In this document: positions 53,987-63,892 of the stretch, in pieces | Position numbering within the stretch: the stretch's first letter is position 1 | How the letters are laid out: each line of letters starts with the position of its first letter | Source: Bifidobacterium tissieri | Lineage (GTDB): Bacteria > Actinomycetota > Actinomycetes > Actinomycetales > Bifidobacteriaceae | Assembly: GCF_002259645.1 (NCBI RefSeq) | Contig: NZ_MWWV01000018.1 | Location: forward strand, 1-64,000 | Reading direction: 5' to 3' | DNA: 64,000 nt | Notes under the pieces: generated by a model | What the model was told of the DNA's origin: nothing | The model's input: the letters and a program-made list of their open reading frames with translations, nothing else | Database searches by the model: none | Program-made: the position numbers and the translations under genes

Positions 53987-54652
53987 ATGGAAATCGTCGT
54001 TACCGGACGTCACACGCAGATCAAGCAGCGGTTCCGTGATGTCGTAGAGAGCAAGATGAATCGTGTGACCGCAATCGCTCCCGATGCCCAGCGCGCCCAG
54101 GTGGTGGTGACCCATGAGGGCAACCCCCGTCAGGCAGACACCGCCAAGAAGGTCGAGATCACGGTGATCGCCGGCCGTACCGTCGTGCGCGCCGAGGCTT
54201 CCAGTGCCGACGAGTTCAGCGCCCTCGATCTGGCTCTGGACAAGCTGACCCTGCGTCTGCGCCGTTCTCGCGATCGTCGTAAGGACCATCGCCGCGGCTA
54301 CACCAACCCGCAGCCCGTCGACCTTGGCGTCGTCGAGCCGCCCCAGGCCGAAGAGCCCGTCGTCGAAGAGCCGAGCAACAGCCCTGCCGATGCCGTGGCC
54401 GGAGATCTGGGCCCGGGCGAATCCGTCGAGGTGCAGGTCGGTGACACGCCGATCGTCATCCGCCGCAAGCTGCACATCGCCGAACCGATGAGCATCGACG
54501 AGGCTCTGTACGAGATGGAGCTGATCGGACACGACTTCTTCCTGTTCGTCAACAAGGAGACCGGCCGTCCGTCCGTCGTCTACCACCGTCACGGCTGGAG
54601 CTACGGCGTCTTCGAGATCGACACCCCTGAGAACGTCGATAAGGCCAAGTAG
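53987..54652 (+). CDS. hpf: Ribosome hibernation promoting factor, long form
   Basis: 221 residues. The N-terminal S30AE domain (residues ~1-105) binds the 30S decoding region; the C-terminal domain (~160-215, HIAEPMSIDEALYEMELIGH, then FVNKETGRPSVVYHRHGWSY) dimerises ribosomes to 100S. The linker is Pro/Glu-rich. AAGGAGG lies six bases before ATG 53987. This gene upstream of secA is the usual order. A T-rich terminator follows. Confidence 0.95.
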   Translation: MEIVVTGRHTQIKQRFRDVVESKMNRVTAIAPDAQRAQVVVTHEGNPRQADTAKKVEITVIAGRTVVRAEASSADEFSALDLALDKLTLRLRRSRDRRKDHRRGYTNPQPVDLGVVEPPQAEEPVVEEPSNSPADAVAGDLGPGESVEVQVGDTPIVIRRKLHIAEPMSIDEALYEMELIGHDFFLFVNKETGRPSVVYHRHGWSYGVFEIDTPENVDKAK

Positions 54653-54690
54653 AACCTGACCTGTTCTTTCTGAGTACATCAGTACATCAG

Positions 54691-54720
54691 CGCCCCCGGA
54701 TTTTTCCAGGGGCGTTTTTT
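54691..54720 (+). terminator. Rho-independent terminator of hpf
   Basis: CGCCCC (54691-54696) pairs with GGGGCG (54709-54714), extended inward by CCGG-like pairs, and is followed by six T. Confidence 0.85.
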
Positions 54721-54853
54721 ATGCCAACATTGCGTTGTTGATCCGATTAACCGGGAAAATCGCAACAATCGCGTAGTATGGTTGCAGTTTGTGCCCGAAT
54801 GAATAATATCGGGCCTGACCGCCAACTTACCGTCAAACTTGAGGAGACGACTC

Positions 54854-57796
54854 GTGGTAGCAGTTCTGGACAAGGTCCTGCGTATAGGCGAAGGACGACA
54901 GCTTCGCAAACTCCAGTCAGTGGCGGAAGCGACCAACGCCTTGGAGGATGAGATCTCCTCGCTGTCCGATGACGAACTCAGGGCGCAGACCGCCAAATTC
55001 AAGCAGCGTATCGAGAACGGCGAGGATCTCGACAAGATCATGCCGGAGGCGTTCGCCACGGTGCGCGAGGCTTCCAAGCGTACGTTGGGCATGCGTCACT
55101 TCGATGTCCAGCTCATGGGCGGCGCGGCCCTGCATTGGGGCAACATCGCTGAGATGAAGACCGGTGAGGGCAAGACCCTGGTGGCCACGTTGCCGAGCTA
55201 TCTCAACGCGCTCGAGGGCAAGGGCGTGCATGTGGTGACCGTGAACGACTATCTGGCCAGCTATCAGAGCGAGCTGATGGGTCGTGTGTTCCGTTTCCTG
55301 GGCATGACCACGGGCTGCATCATCACGGACCAGAAGCCGCCGGAGCGTCGCAAACAGTATGCCGCCGACGTGACGTACGGCACGAACAACGAGTTCGGTT
55401 TCGACTACCTGCGTGACAATATGGCGTGGGACAAGGCTGATCTGGTGCAGCGCGAGCATCATTTCGCCATCGTCGACGAGGTTGATTCCATCCTGATCGA
55501 CGAGGCGCGTACCCCGTTGATCATCTCCGGTCCGGCCGAGGGCGACGTGACGCGCTGGTACCGTCAGTTCGCGAAGCTGGTGCCGAAGCTGACCCGTGAC
55601 GAGGACTACGAGGTCGACGAGAAGAAGAAGGTCGTCGGCATCCTGGATCCGGGCATCACCAAGGTGGAGGACTATCTCGGCATCGACAACCTGTACGAGC
55701 CGAGCAACACGGCGCTGATCGGCTATCTGAACAACGCGATCAAGGCCAAGGAGCTGTTCCTGCGCGACAAGGACTACGTGGTGCAGGGCGGCGAGGTGCT
55801 CATCGTCGACGAGCACACGGGCCGTATGCTGCCGGGCCGTCGCTACAACGAGGGTCTGCATCAGGCGATCGAGGCCAAGGAGGGCGTGGAGATCAAGGCG
55901 GAGAACCAGACCTTCGCGACGATCACGCTGCAGAACTACTTCCGTATGTACGACAAGCTCGCGGGCATGACCGGTACGGCCGAGACCGAGGCCGCCGAGT
56001 TCATGAACACGTACAAGTTGGGCGTGCTGCCGATCCCGACGAACCGTCCGATGATCCGTCAGGACAAGGACGATCTGATCTACCGCACCAAGAAGGAGAA
56101 GCTGGCCGCGATCGTCAAGGACGTGGCCAAGCGGCACGCCAAGGGACAGCCGGTGCTGCTGGGCACCGCGTCCGTGGAGTCCTCCGAGGTCGTCTCCTCG
56201 CTGCTGGACGTTGCCGGCATCCCGCATCAGGTGCTCAACGCCAAGCAGCATGCGCGCGAGGCCGCTGTCGTGGCCGTGGCCGGTCGCAAGGGCGCGGTGA
56301 CCGTGGCCACCAACATGGCCGGCCGTGGTACCGACATCATGCTCGGCGGCAACGTCGAGTTCCTCGCCGATCAGGAGCTCAAGAGGCAGGGCTACTCGCC
56401 GGAGGACACTCCGGAGGACTATGAGCGTCTGTGGCCCGAGACCCTGGCCGCCGTCAAGGCTCAGGTCAAGGACGAGCACGAGGAGGTCAAGAAGCTCGGC
56501 GGCCTGTACGTGCTGGGCACCGAACGTCACGAGTCCCGTCGTATCGACAACCAGCTGCGTGGCCGTTCCGGCCGTCAGGGCGATCCGGGCGAGTCCCGCT
56601 TCTACCTGTCGCTTGAGGACAACCTCATGCGTCTGTTCAACACGCAGCTCGTGGCCCGTGTGATGGCCAAGGGCATGCCCACCGGCGAGCCCATCGAGGC
56701 CAAGAGCGTGTCCAAGGGCGTGCGCAACGCGCAGAAAGCGGTGGAGTCGCGCAACTTCGAGATCCGCAAGAACGTTCTCAAGTACGACGACGTGATGAAC
56801 AAGCAGCGCACCGTCGTGTACGCCGAGCGTCAGCTCGTGCTCAAGGGCGAGGACATCAGCAAGGACATCAAGCTGTTCCTGTCCGACACGGTCTCCTCCT
56901 ACATCAGAGGGGCCGCCCAGGGCAGCGACAAGCCCGCCGACTGGGATCTCAAGGGCCTGTGGAAGGCGCTGGGCCAGATCTACCCGATCGGTCTGGACGT
57001 CGAGGACGGCGAGAAGGCCGTCGAGGGCCTCAAGTCCGACAAGGCCATCGAGAAGCTGCACGGCATGATCGTCGAGGACGCCGAGGCCAAGTACGCCGGG
57101 CTCGAGAAGATCGCCGGCTCCGACGCCATGCGTCAGCTCGAACGCCGCGTGGTCCTCGCCGTGCTCGACCAGAAGTGGCGCGAGCACCTGTACGAGATGG
57201 ACTACCTCAAGGACGGCATCGGCCTGCGTGGCATGGGACAGCGCGACCCGCTGACCGAGTACCAGCGCGAGGGCTACCAGATGTACAACTCCATGGTCGA
57301 AGGCATCAAGGAGGAGTCCATCCGCCTGCTGTTCCACGTGGACATCCAGCAGTACGCACACGCCGAGAACCCCGACAGCAACGCCGACGAGGATGAGGCC
57401 GTCGCCGCAGCCGCCAAGGCCGAAGGAGACGCCGAGGACAAGCCCTCAACCGACGAATTGGAGACCAGCGCCCCCGCCGAGCCGGAAACTGTGGACGAGG
57501 ACGCCGACGAGGCCGAGGTCGCCGAACCGGAGATTGCCGACGCGGATGAGGCCGAGGAACCTGAGGAGGAACCCACGGTTGCCGAACCGGTCCGTACCGA
57601 AATGGGCAGTGTGACCGGTCCCAAGCCGATCAGCCATGCTGATGCCAAGGTTCCTGCTTCCAGAAGGCCGAAGAGCAACGAGGCGCATGCTCCGGAAGCT
57701 GATGGACGCACGTTCGAAGGTACGCCGCGTAATGCTCCGTGCCCCTGCGGATCGGGCAAGAAGTACAAGCTCTGCCACGGCAAGAACGAGAAGTGA
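54854..57796 (+). CDS. secA: Preprotein translocase ATPase SecA
   Basis: 980 residues from GTG 54854, with GAGGAG nine bases upstream. SecA drives secretory proteins through SecYEG. Walker A is [14 protein letters not shown], the DEAD-like box [20 protein letters not shown], and the second nucleotide site [15 protein letters not shown]. The zinc-binding C-terminus [15 protein letters not shown] is present. Between the core and this tail is a ~100-residue acidic, Ala/Glu/Pro-rich linker. Confidence 0.97.
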   Translation: MVAVLDKVLRIGEGRQLRKLQSVAEATNALEDEISSLSDDELRAQTAKFKQRIENGEDLDKIMPEAFATVREASKRTLGMRHFDVQLMGGAALHWGNIAEMKTGEGKTLVATLPSYLNALEGKGVHVVTVNDYLASYQSELMGRVFRFLGMTTGCIITDQKPPERRKQYAADVTYGTNNEFGFDYLRDNMAWDKADLVQREHHFAIVDEVDSILIDEARTPLIISGPAEGDVTRWYRQFAKLVPKLTRDEDYEVDEKKKVVGILDPGITKVEDYLGIDNLYEPSNTALIGYLNNAIKAKELFLRDKDYVVQGGEVLIVDEHTGRMLPGRRYNEGLHQAIEAKEGVEIKAENQTFATITLQNYFRMYDKLAGMTGTAETEAAEFMNTYKLGVLPIPTNRPMIRQDKDDLIYRTKKEKLAAIVKDVAKRHAKGQPVLLGTASVESSEVVSSLLDVAGIPHQVLNAKQHAREAAVVAVAGRKGAVTVATNMAGRGTDIMLGGNVEFLADQELKRQGYSPEDTPEDYERLWPETLAAVKAQVKDEHEEVKKLGGLYVLGTERHESRRIDNQLRGRSGRQGDPGESRFYLSLEDNLMRLFNTQLVARVMAKGMPTGEPIEAKSVSKGVRNAQKAVESRNFEIRKNVLKYDDVMNKQRTVVYAERQLVLKGEDISKDIKLFLSDTVSSYIRGAAQGSDKPADWDLKGLWKALGQIYPIGLDVEDGEKAVEGLKSDKAIEKLHGMIVEDAEAKYAGLEKIAGSDAMRQLERRVVLAVLDQKWREHLYEMDYLKDGIGLRGMGQRDPLTEYQREGYQMYNSMVEGIKEESIRLLFHVDIQQYAHAENPDSNADEDEAVAAAAKAEGDAEDKPSTDELETSAPAEPETVDEDADEAEVAEPEIADADEAEEPEEEPTVAEPVRTEMGSVTGPKPISHADAKVPASRRPKSNEAHAPEADGRTFEGTPRNAPCPCGSGKKYKLCHGKNEK

Positions 57797-57857
57797 GTTC
57801 AGTGTTCGTGGCAAGGCTGTGATGAGCGCAATGGGTTCGCAGTCAACATAGCCGATA

Positions 57858-57886
57858 GGGGAGGCTCCGGAAACCGGGGCCTCCCC
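57858..57886 (+). terminator. Strong stem-loop after secA
   Basis: GGGGAGGCTCCGG (57858-57870) pairs with CCGGGGCCTCCCC (57874-57886), one mismatch, three-base loop, followed by a mixed GTTGTCGT stretch. It is the likely end of the secA transcript. Confidence 0.7.
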
Positions 57887-58016
57887 GTTGTCGTATGATC
57901 ACAGCTCTTTTCGCATAATGGACTCCTTCATGATGGTGCTAGTGCCCGCAACATGCAGTCGTTACAATGGCAACTGAATTTTTACCAGGCGCGACAAGCG
58001 CCAAGGAGGAACAGCC
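57887..58016 (+). promoter_or_regulatory. Upstream region of trpD
   Basis: TACAAT at 57963-57968 is a good -10; no clear -35 lies 17 bases before it. I see no leader peptide with Trp codons or T-box features. Confidence 0.4.
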
Positions 58017-59075
58017 ATGTCCGAACCATTCACGTGGAAAGCCATCCTGACCAAGCTCGTCGGGGGCGAGCATCTGAGCGCCGAGGAAAGTGAGTGGTAC
58101 GTCGATGACCTCATGAAGGGACAGGCCAATCCCGCTGCCGTCGGCGCGGTGCTGGCCACTCAGCAGCAGCTCGGACTCACCAGCGAGGAAGTGTCCGGCG
58201 CGGCCAAGGCCATGGTGGCTCATGCCGTGCCGCTGAAGGTGCAGGGTGAAACGACCGATATCGTCGGCACCGGTGGCGACGGCGCATCCACGGTGAACCT
58301 GTCCACTATGGGTTCCGTGGTGGCAGCGGCCGCTGGTGTGAAAATCGTCAAGCATGGTAACCGCGCGGCGTCGAGCAAGTGCGGTGCGGCAGACTGCCTC
58401 GAACAGCTTGGGCTGCCACTGACGCTCGCCCCCGATGCCGTTGGCGAGGTCGCCGATGAGGTTGGAATCACCTTCGCATTCGCCAAGACATTCCATCCGG
58501 CCATGCGTTTTGTGGGGCCGATCCGTGCGGCTCTGGGCATTCCCTGCGTGTTCAATGTGCTCGGTCCGCTGACCAACCCCGCCAATCCCAAGCACGTCGC
58601 CATTGGTTGCGCGAAGCGTGCCATGAGCCCGATCATGGCACAGGTGTATGCGAACCGCGGACAGGATGGCATGGTGTACACATCCTCCGAGGGGCTGGAT
58701 GAGATGGCCCCGACCGGACCGGTGAGCGTCTGGGAGATTCGTGATGGCAAGGTCACGGAGACGGAATTCGATCCCACCGTCGAACTCGGGCTCGATCGCA
58801 TCGTCGTATCCGATCTGCGCGGTGGCGAGCCGGAATACAACGCGCAGGCCATGCGCGATTTTCTGGCGGGTAAGGACGTGCCGTTCCGCACCACCGCGTT
58901 GCTGAACGCCGCGTCCGCCATCGTGGCGGACCACAGCCTGCTGCCGAATCCCGAGGGCACTCTTGCGGAACGGTTCAAGGCCGCCTACGATATCGCCGCC
59001 GAGGCCGTGGACTCCGGCAAGGCGACGGATCTGCTCGACCGTTGGATCGCCGTCGCCAAGTCCAAGGATGAGTGA
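58017..59075 (+). CDS. trpD: Anthranilate phosphoribosyltransferase
   Basis: 352 residues. It joins anthranilate and phosphoribosyl pyrophosphate in tryptophan synthesis. The PRPP loop GTGGDGASTVNLST, KHGNRAASSKCGAADCLE, and FNVLGPLTNPANP are all intact. AAGGAGG precedes ATG 58017. The gene is single, away from other trp genes, with its own terminator. Confidence 0.95.
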   Translation: MSEPFTWKAILTKLVGGEHLSAEESEWYVDDLMKGQANPAAVGAVLATQQQLGLTSEEVSGAAKAMVAHAVPLKVQGETTDIVGTGGDGASTVNLSTMGSVVAAAAGVKIVKHGNRAASSKCGAADCLEQLGLPLTLAPDAVGEVADEVGITFAFAKTFHPAMRFVGPIRAALGIPCVFNVLGPLTNPANPKHVAIGCAKRAMSPIMAQVYANRGQDGMVYTSSEGLDEMAPTGPVSVWEIRDGKVTETEFDPTVELGLDRIVVSDLRGGEPEYNAQAMRDFLAGKDVPFRTTALLNAASAIVADHSLLPNPEGTLAERFKAAYDIAAEAVDSGKATDLLDRWIAVAKSKDE

Positions 59076-59148
59076 CTCCTCGCGATCTGCATATGATCTG
59101 AACCCGACGTCAGCGCATTCGGGCGCGAATCGTCGGATATCGACATTG

Positions 59149-59180
59149 GTCCCGTTCCGGATATTCGGAACGGGACTTTT
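59149..59180 (+). terminator. Rho-independent terminator of trpD
   Basis: GTCCCGTTCCG (59149-59159) pairs perfectly with CGGAACGGGAC (59166-59176), followed by TTTT. Confidence 0.88.
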
Positions 59181-59369
59181 GTTCTCTGTATTGTTGCTCG
59201 CGATGTTCCATGCCGGCAATTAATAACCGACCGTTTGGTAGGCGCTTCGGCGTGTCGCTGGAAACGCTGTTATCATGAAACTGTTGTTGAACGTTCTAAT
59301 TCCTTGCTGTCGAGGAAGACGAATCAGTGATGAGCATCTTCCCGGCACGGCCAACTGATGGAGGTTTAC

Positions 59370-60320
59370 ATGTACACGCTCGGCATTGACATCGGTGGAA
59401 CCAAGATCGCTGGCGCGGTCTGTGACGAGAATGACAAGATTCTCAGCCAGTGGCGTGTTCCCACGCCGACGGATCCCGATGAGATCAACGAATGCATCAT
59501 CGAGATTTACAACGAGGCGCTCAAGCTGCATGACGAGATCCCGACGATGGGCATTTCCGCCGCCGGCAACGTCAAGGCCGATCGCCGTACGATGAGCTTT
59601 TCCGCCAACATCGCCAAGTGGATCGACTATCCGCTGGCGGACCGCATCGAGGAAATGACCGATCATAAGTGCAAGGTGGTCGTGGAGAACGATGCCAACT
59701 GCGCCGGTTGGGGCGAGTACATCCTTGGTGCAGGACGTGGCAGCCGCAACATGGTCATGCTGACCGTGGGCACCGGTCTGGGCGGCGCCATCGTCATCAA
59801 TGGCGAACTGTACCGTGGTTCCTTCGGCATGGCTGCCGAGCTCGGTCATCTTCCCATGGTCTCCGATGGTGATTTCTGCGGATGCGGTCTTCGTGGTTGC
59901 GCCGAGCGTTACACCTCCGGAAACGCTCTTGAACGTTTCGCCCGCGCCGGCATCCGCCGCATGCCGCAGAAGGCCGATCGTCTGCTGGAGCTGTGCGGTG
60001 GCGATGTGCACGCATTGGAAGGCAAGATGGTCTCCCAGGCCGCTCAGGAAGGCGATGAACTGGCTTTGTACGCCTTCGGCAAGATCGGCGAATGGCTGGG
60101 ACGTACCATGGCCGCCATCGCTGCGGTGATCGATCCTGACGTCTTCGTCATCGGCGGCGGCGTGGTCTCTGTCGGCGACATTCTGCTCGATCCTGCGCGT
60201 TACAACTACGTGCGATTCCTGCAGGCCGCGGCGTACCGTGAGCATGCCCAGATTCTGCCGGCGACCGCCGGTGGCGATGCGGGCATGATCGGTGCCGCCG
60301 ATCTGGCCCTGCACGTCTGA
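59370..60320 (+). CDS. glk: ROK-family glucokinase
   Basis: 316 residues. It phosphorylates glucose in the cytosol. ATP-binding DIGGTKIAGAV at the N-terminus, sugar-binding VENDANCAGWGEY, LTVGTGLGGAIVINGELYRG and the zinc site HLPM...CGCGLRGCAERY match actinobacterial GlkA. ATG 59370 with GGAGG six bases upstream is better than an upstream start at 59358. The gene has its own terminator and upstream region of about 190 bases. Confidence 0.93.
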   Translation: MYTLGIDIGGTKIAGAVCDENDKILSQWRVPTPTDPDEINECIIEIYNEALKLHDEIPTMGISAAGNVKADRRTMSFSANIAKWIDYPLADRIEEMTDHKCKVVVENDANCAGWGEYILGAGRGSRNMVMLTVGTGLGGAIVINGELYRGSFGMAAELGHLPMVSDGDFCGCGLRGCAERYTSGNALERFARAGIRRMPQKADRLLELCGGDVHALEGKMVSQAAQEGDELALYAFGKIGEWLGRTMAAIAAVIDPDVFVIGGGVVSVGDILLDPARYNYVRFLQAAAYREHAQILPATAGGDAGMIGAADLALHV

Positions 60321-60341
60321 TTCGGATTATGCTGATCCCCG

Positions 60342-60397
60342 TCGCGGGTCTTTGACAATCGGCTGGTAACGGCCGGTCGCCAAAGACCCGCGATTTT
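60342..60397 (+). terminator. Rho-independent terminator of glk
   Basis: TCGCGGGTCTTTG (60342-60354) pairs perfectly with CAAAGACCCGCGA (60381-60393), followed by TTTT. The loop is long (26 bases) with its own short stem. Confidence 0.85.
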
Positions 60398-60406
60398 GCA
60401 TGTCGT

Positions 60407-60949
60407 CTATACGCGCGCGCCGTCGTCGAACATGTCGGTGCGCGTTTCCGTATGCCCTTTGTGCTGGGCGAACATGCCAGCGGCACCGATAAGCGTCATC
60501 ACACCGCCCGCGGTTCCCAGCCAAGCGGACAGCGCCGGGATCAGAATGGACGCCGTCAGCGTGATCACACCGATTACCAGTAGCACGACAAACAGCATTG
60601 TGGATTTGCGGACCGAGCCGATCGACGGGTTCGGGGGGACGAATGATGAATCGTCATCGTTCAGGACATCGTCGGTGTCCAGCCAGCTGCGGCCTTCGAA
60701 ATCACGCGGTCCGGCGGCGCGCGCGAACGCCTCCGGCTTGAGGTCGTCGATGCTCAGTTGCGCCTGCTTTTCCGCCTTGCGGGCGGCCTTGTTGAATTTA
60801 CGGGCCGTGCGTGACCGTTCCACGTCGTGAAGCTCATCCTGATGGGAGGACACGAACTCCTCCCATGCGGCATCGACCCCGTCGGAGCCGTTTGCTGAGC
60901 CGTCGCTTGAGGGCGATCGGTTCTCGTTGCTATTCTTGTTGCCAGTCAT
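60407..60949 (-). CDS. Small two-helix membrane protein of unknown function
   Basis: 180 residues. The first ~115 are charged and Ser/Asp-rich, then two membrane helices (STMLFVVLLVIGVITLTASI and a Gly/Ala-rich second one, LGTAGGVMTLIGAAGMFAQH), ending with a short basic/acidic tail. It resembles conserved actinobacterial membrane proteins, but I do not recognise a named family. TACAGT lies seven bases before ATG 60949 with no ribosome-binding site, suggesting a leaderless mRNA. It is divergent from plsC within 50 bases. Confidence 0.75.
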   Translation of the reverse strand: MTGNKNSNENRSPSSDGSANGSDGVDAAWEEFVSSHQDELHDVERSRTARKFNKAARKAEKQAQLSIDDLKPEAFARAAGPRDFEGRSWLDTDDVLNDDDSSFVPPNPSIGSVRKSTMLFVVLLVIGVITLTASILIPALSAWLGTAGGVMTLIGAAGMFAQHKGHTETRTDMFDDGARV

Positions 60950-60999
60950 ATGTATAACTGTAGCCGTGAAATAGACGTTTTCGCGGTACGGAGGTCGTT

Positions 61000-61689
61000 G
61001 TGCTGTATTGGTTTTTCGTCAAGGGATTCGGACCCATTGCCCGTCATCGTCTTGGACCAAGCGCCAAGGGCGTGAACAACATTCCCCGCAAGGGCGGCGG
61101 CATCATCGCGGCGAATCATCTTGCGGTCATCGATGATGCGCTGATCCCGCTCACCTGCCCGCGCATGGTGCACTTCATGGGCAAGGCCGAGTATTTCGAA
61201 GGCAAGGGCATCAAGGGCAAGTTCAAGAAGTGGTGGTTCACTTCCGTCGGCGTGTTCCCCGTGGATCGTTCCGGTGGTTCCAAATCCCTCGGCGCTTTGG
61301 AGCATGCCCGGGAGATTCTGGAGGAAGGCCATCTGTTCGGCATTCACATCGAAGGAACCCGCAGCCCCGATGGGCGTCTGTACAAGGGCCATACCGGCGC
61401 GGCCAGACTGGCCTTCGAAACGGGATGCCCGATCATTCCCACGGCGATCATCGGATCGCGGGAACTGCAGAAGCCGGGAACGGTGATCCCCGCCAAGGGC
61501 ACCACACAGGTGATCTATGGTCGTCCGATCCCCGTCACTCGCAACCTCGAAGCGACGCACGACGATCTGCGTGAGCTTACCGACCGCGTGACCCGGGAGA
61601 TTCAGGCCATGAGCGGTCAGGAGTATGTGAATGAGTACGCCCAGAAGGTGAAGGAGCGTCTCGCCGCCCAGCAGCAGCCCCGGCAGTGA
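61000..61689 (+). CDS. plsC: 1-acyl-sn-glycerol-3-phosphate acyltransferase
   Basis: 229 residues from GTG 61000, with GGAGG five bases upstream. It acylates lysophosphatidic acid to phosphatidic acid at the membrane. The catalytic HxxxxD is in AANHLAVIDDALIP, the glycerophosphate-binding motif in HIEGTRSPDGRLYKG, and the third motif in CPIIPTAIIG. Confidence 0.92.
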   Translation: MLYWFFVKGFGPIARHRLGPSAKGVNNIPRKGGGIIAANHLAVIDDALIPLTCPRMVHFMGKAEYFEGKGIKGKFKKWWFTSVGVFPVDRSGGSKSLGALEHAREILEEGHLFGIHIEGTRSPDGRLYKGHTGAARLAFETGCPIIPTAIIGSRELQKPGTVIPAKGTTQVIYGRPIPVTRNLEATHDDLRELTDRVTREIQAMSGQEYVNEYAQKVKERLAAQQQPRQ

Positions 61690-61706
61690 CGACACGGTAA
61701 TGAAAA

Positions 61707-61748
61707 CGTGGCGGGATTCCGATGACGATACGTCGGAATCCCGCCACG
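61707..61748. terminator. 16-bp bidirectional terminator between plsC and the kinase
   Basis: CGTGGCGGGATTCCGA (61707-61722) pairs with TCGGAATCCCGCCACG (61733-61748). On the minus strand the stem is followed by TTTT. It lies between convergent genes. Confidence 0.85.
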
Positions 61749-61817
61749 CTGTTATCCGCTCGATAGCCGTCTGCACATCGCAACCCGCGATCTATCCATC
61801 TATTCAGCAGCGGGGAA

Positions 61818-63842
61818 TCACACGACGGTAAGCGTCACCGTCGTGGCATTGCCCTTCATGTCGCGTAGCCGAACCTGCTGGCCGGGGGCGGGATCCTGCA
61901 GACGTACGGTCTGTGTCAGGTCCCCGAGGGGAGCGGTGATCTCCACTTTCAGACCGAGCGCTTCCAGCGTCTGCTTGGCTTCGCTTTCGCTCTTGCCGCG
62001 AACATCAGGAATCGTCACCATTTCAGGGCCCTTGGATACGACGATATTGACCGAATCACCCCAATGCATCTGGGTTCCGGCCTTCACCGACGCGGAGATG
62101 ACCGTGCCCGACTCCACGGTATCGGAATACATCTCCGACGTGGTCACCTTGAGCTTCGCATCGTTCAGCGAGGACAATGCATCCTCCTTGGATTCGCCCA
62201 CGATATTCGGCATGCTCACCGGCATCGGACCCTTGGACAGTGTCACGGTGATCGGATCCCCATGACGAAGCGTGGTGCCGGGCTGGGGATCGATGCTGAG
62301 CAGTGCGCCTTCCGGCACATCAAGCGAATACTGATCCCGCTCCTTATCATGGGTCACATTGTCGAATCCCAGTTGTTGCAATGTGTTCAGTGGCGTTTTG
62401 CCATTGTCGCTCGATGCGTCGGTGATGTCCTCGGGAATGGTGGCTTCGCGTACGCCCTTGGAGACGATGATCGTCATCGTGTCGCCGTTGCGTTTACTCA
62501 CACGATCGCCGACATTGGCCGGATCGGAGGAGATCACGGATCCCTCCGCTACATCGTCACTGTACTGTCCCGTGGTCGTATATGGGATGCCGGCCACCTT
62601 CAGGGCGCGCTCGTACTTGGCGAAATCGGCCCCCTTGAGTGAACAGTTCTGCCCGGTCTCGCAGGACACATCGTCCGCAGACGGCACCGTCCAATAGCTA
62701 CCCGGTCCAAGGAAATACCACCAGGCGTAGCCGCCGCCTATCATGACGGCCAACAGCAGAGCCGCTCCCGACACGATGGCGATCCTCCGCAGATTCCCCT
62801 GTCGCGCCTGATGAGTCATAGTCTCGCCATCGGCGGCAGTGGCGTCGACGATTTGCGTCTCCGTCTCATCCGGAGAAGCCTGCGTGGCCGTCTGGCCCAT
62901 GTCGCTGCCAGTCGTCGAAGCCATGTCCGAGGGAAGTACGCTGGTTGCGGTTTCCCCATTGTTGCGGGTTCGATACGACAGTTCGGCGGGGGAGAGCGTC
63001 GTGGTCAGCGCATGCAGCTCCCGTAATGCCGATGCCGCGTCGGCCGGGCGCTCCGCGACCTGTCTCGCCGTCAGATGGGCGATGAAATCGGATATGGACT
63101 TTGGCATGCCGGGGTGGTCGGCGGTCAGTCGGGGAATGTCCTCATGCACATGCTTGAACACCATGGTCACCGGGTTGTCGGATGCGAACGGCACCTCGCC
63201 GGTCAGCATCTCCCATGCCATGATTCCCACGGAATACAGGTCTCCTTGCGGAAGAGCCTGATTGTTCTCGATCATTTCCGGTGCGAGATAGGCGGCGGTG
63301 CCCAGTAGCATGCCGGTGGTGGCAAGCGTCGCCTGGGACGCCGCCTTCGCCAGACCGAAATCCGTGATCTGCACCCGTCCGCGGTCGTTGAGCAGGATGT
63401 TCTCCGGCTTGATGTCCCGATGCACCACGCCCACGGCATGCGCGGCGGATAACCCATCCAGAACCTCGCCCACAATGCGCAACGTCTCCCTGACGGTGAA
63501 GACCCCCTGCTGGCTCATCTCGTATCGCAGGTTCACGCCATGCACGTATTCCATGACCAGATAGTCGAGTCCTTCGAATTCACCGGTGTCATAGATCTGC
63601 ACGATGTGCGGATTCGCTATGGCGGCGGCGGAACGTGCCTCCCGTTGGAATCGTTGAACGAACTGATCGCGATGTGGCCCCTGCGCCAGCTGGGTGTGCA
63701 TGATCTTGATCGCCACCGTGCGGTCCAGACGCACGTCGGTCGCCTCATACACCGTGGCCATGCCGCCTTCGGCGATCTTCCTCGTCACCTGATATCGAGC
63801 GTCGAGGACATGCCCCACGGGATTTTCCATCGCTTCGTTCAT
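61818..63842 (-). CDS. pknB: Serine/threonine protein kinase with four PASTA domains
   Basis: 674 residues. The N-terminal Hanks-type kinase has KIAEGGMATVYEA (glycine loop), Lys in VAIKIM, HRDIKPENILL (catalytic loop), DFGLAK and LGTAAYLAPE. A membrane helix (IVSGAALLLAVMIGGGYAWW, ~355-380) leads to four extracellular PASTA repeats (from ~390 to the end), each ending in an IVSKG/TLSKG-like strand. PASTA kinases sense peptidoglycan and control cell-wall growth and division. It ends near a strong terminator. Confidence 0.93.
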   Translation of the reverse strand: MNEAMENPVGHVLDARYQVTRKIAEGGMATVYEATDVRLDRTVAIKIMHTQLAQGPHRDQFVQRFQREARSAAAIANPHIVQIYDTGEFEGLDYLVMEYVHGVNLRYEMSQQGVFTVRETLRIVGEVLDGLSAAHAVGVVHRDIKPENILLNDRGRVQITDFGLAKAASQATLATTGMLLGTAAYLAPEMIENNQALPQGDLYSVGIMAWEMLTGEVPFASDNPVTMVFKHVHEDIPRLTADHPGMPKSISDFIAHLTARQVAERPADAASALRELHALTTTLSPAELSYRTRNNGETATSVLPSDMASTTGSDMGQTATQASPDETETQIVDATAADGETMTHQARQGNLRRIAIVSGAALLLAVMIGGGYAWWYFLGPGSYWTVPSADDVSCETGQNCSLKGADFAKYERALKVAGIPYTTTGQYSDDVAEGSVISSDPANVGDRVSKRNGDTMTIIVSKGVREATIPEDITDASSDNGKTPLNTLQQLGFDNVTHDKERDQYSLDVPEGALLSIDPQPGTTLRHGDPITVTLSKGPMPVSMPNIVGESKEDALSSLNDAKLKVTTSEMYSDTVESGTVISASVKAGTQMHWGDSVNIVVSKGPEMVTIPDVRGKSESEAKQTLEALGLKVEITAPLGDLTQTVRLQDPAPGQQVRLRDMKGNATTVTLTVV

Positions 63843-63892
63843 ATTCTCATCCTACGTTCGTGTGAACAGGCCGTTTGGTGCTCCTGCGTCGT

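Noticed and set aside
54917-57361. An 814-codon open frame antisense to secA
   Set aside because: It mirrors the strongly biased third positions of secA, has His/Leu/Val-heavy composition and no recognisable domain. secA is unambiguous on the other strand.
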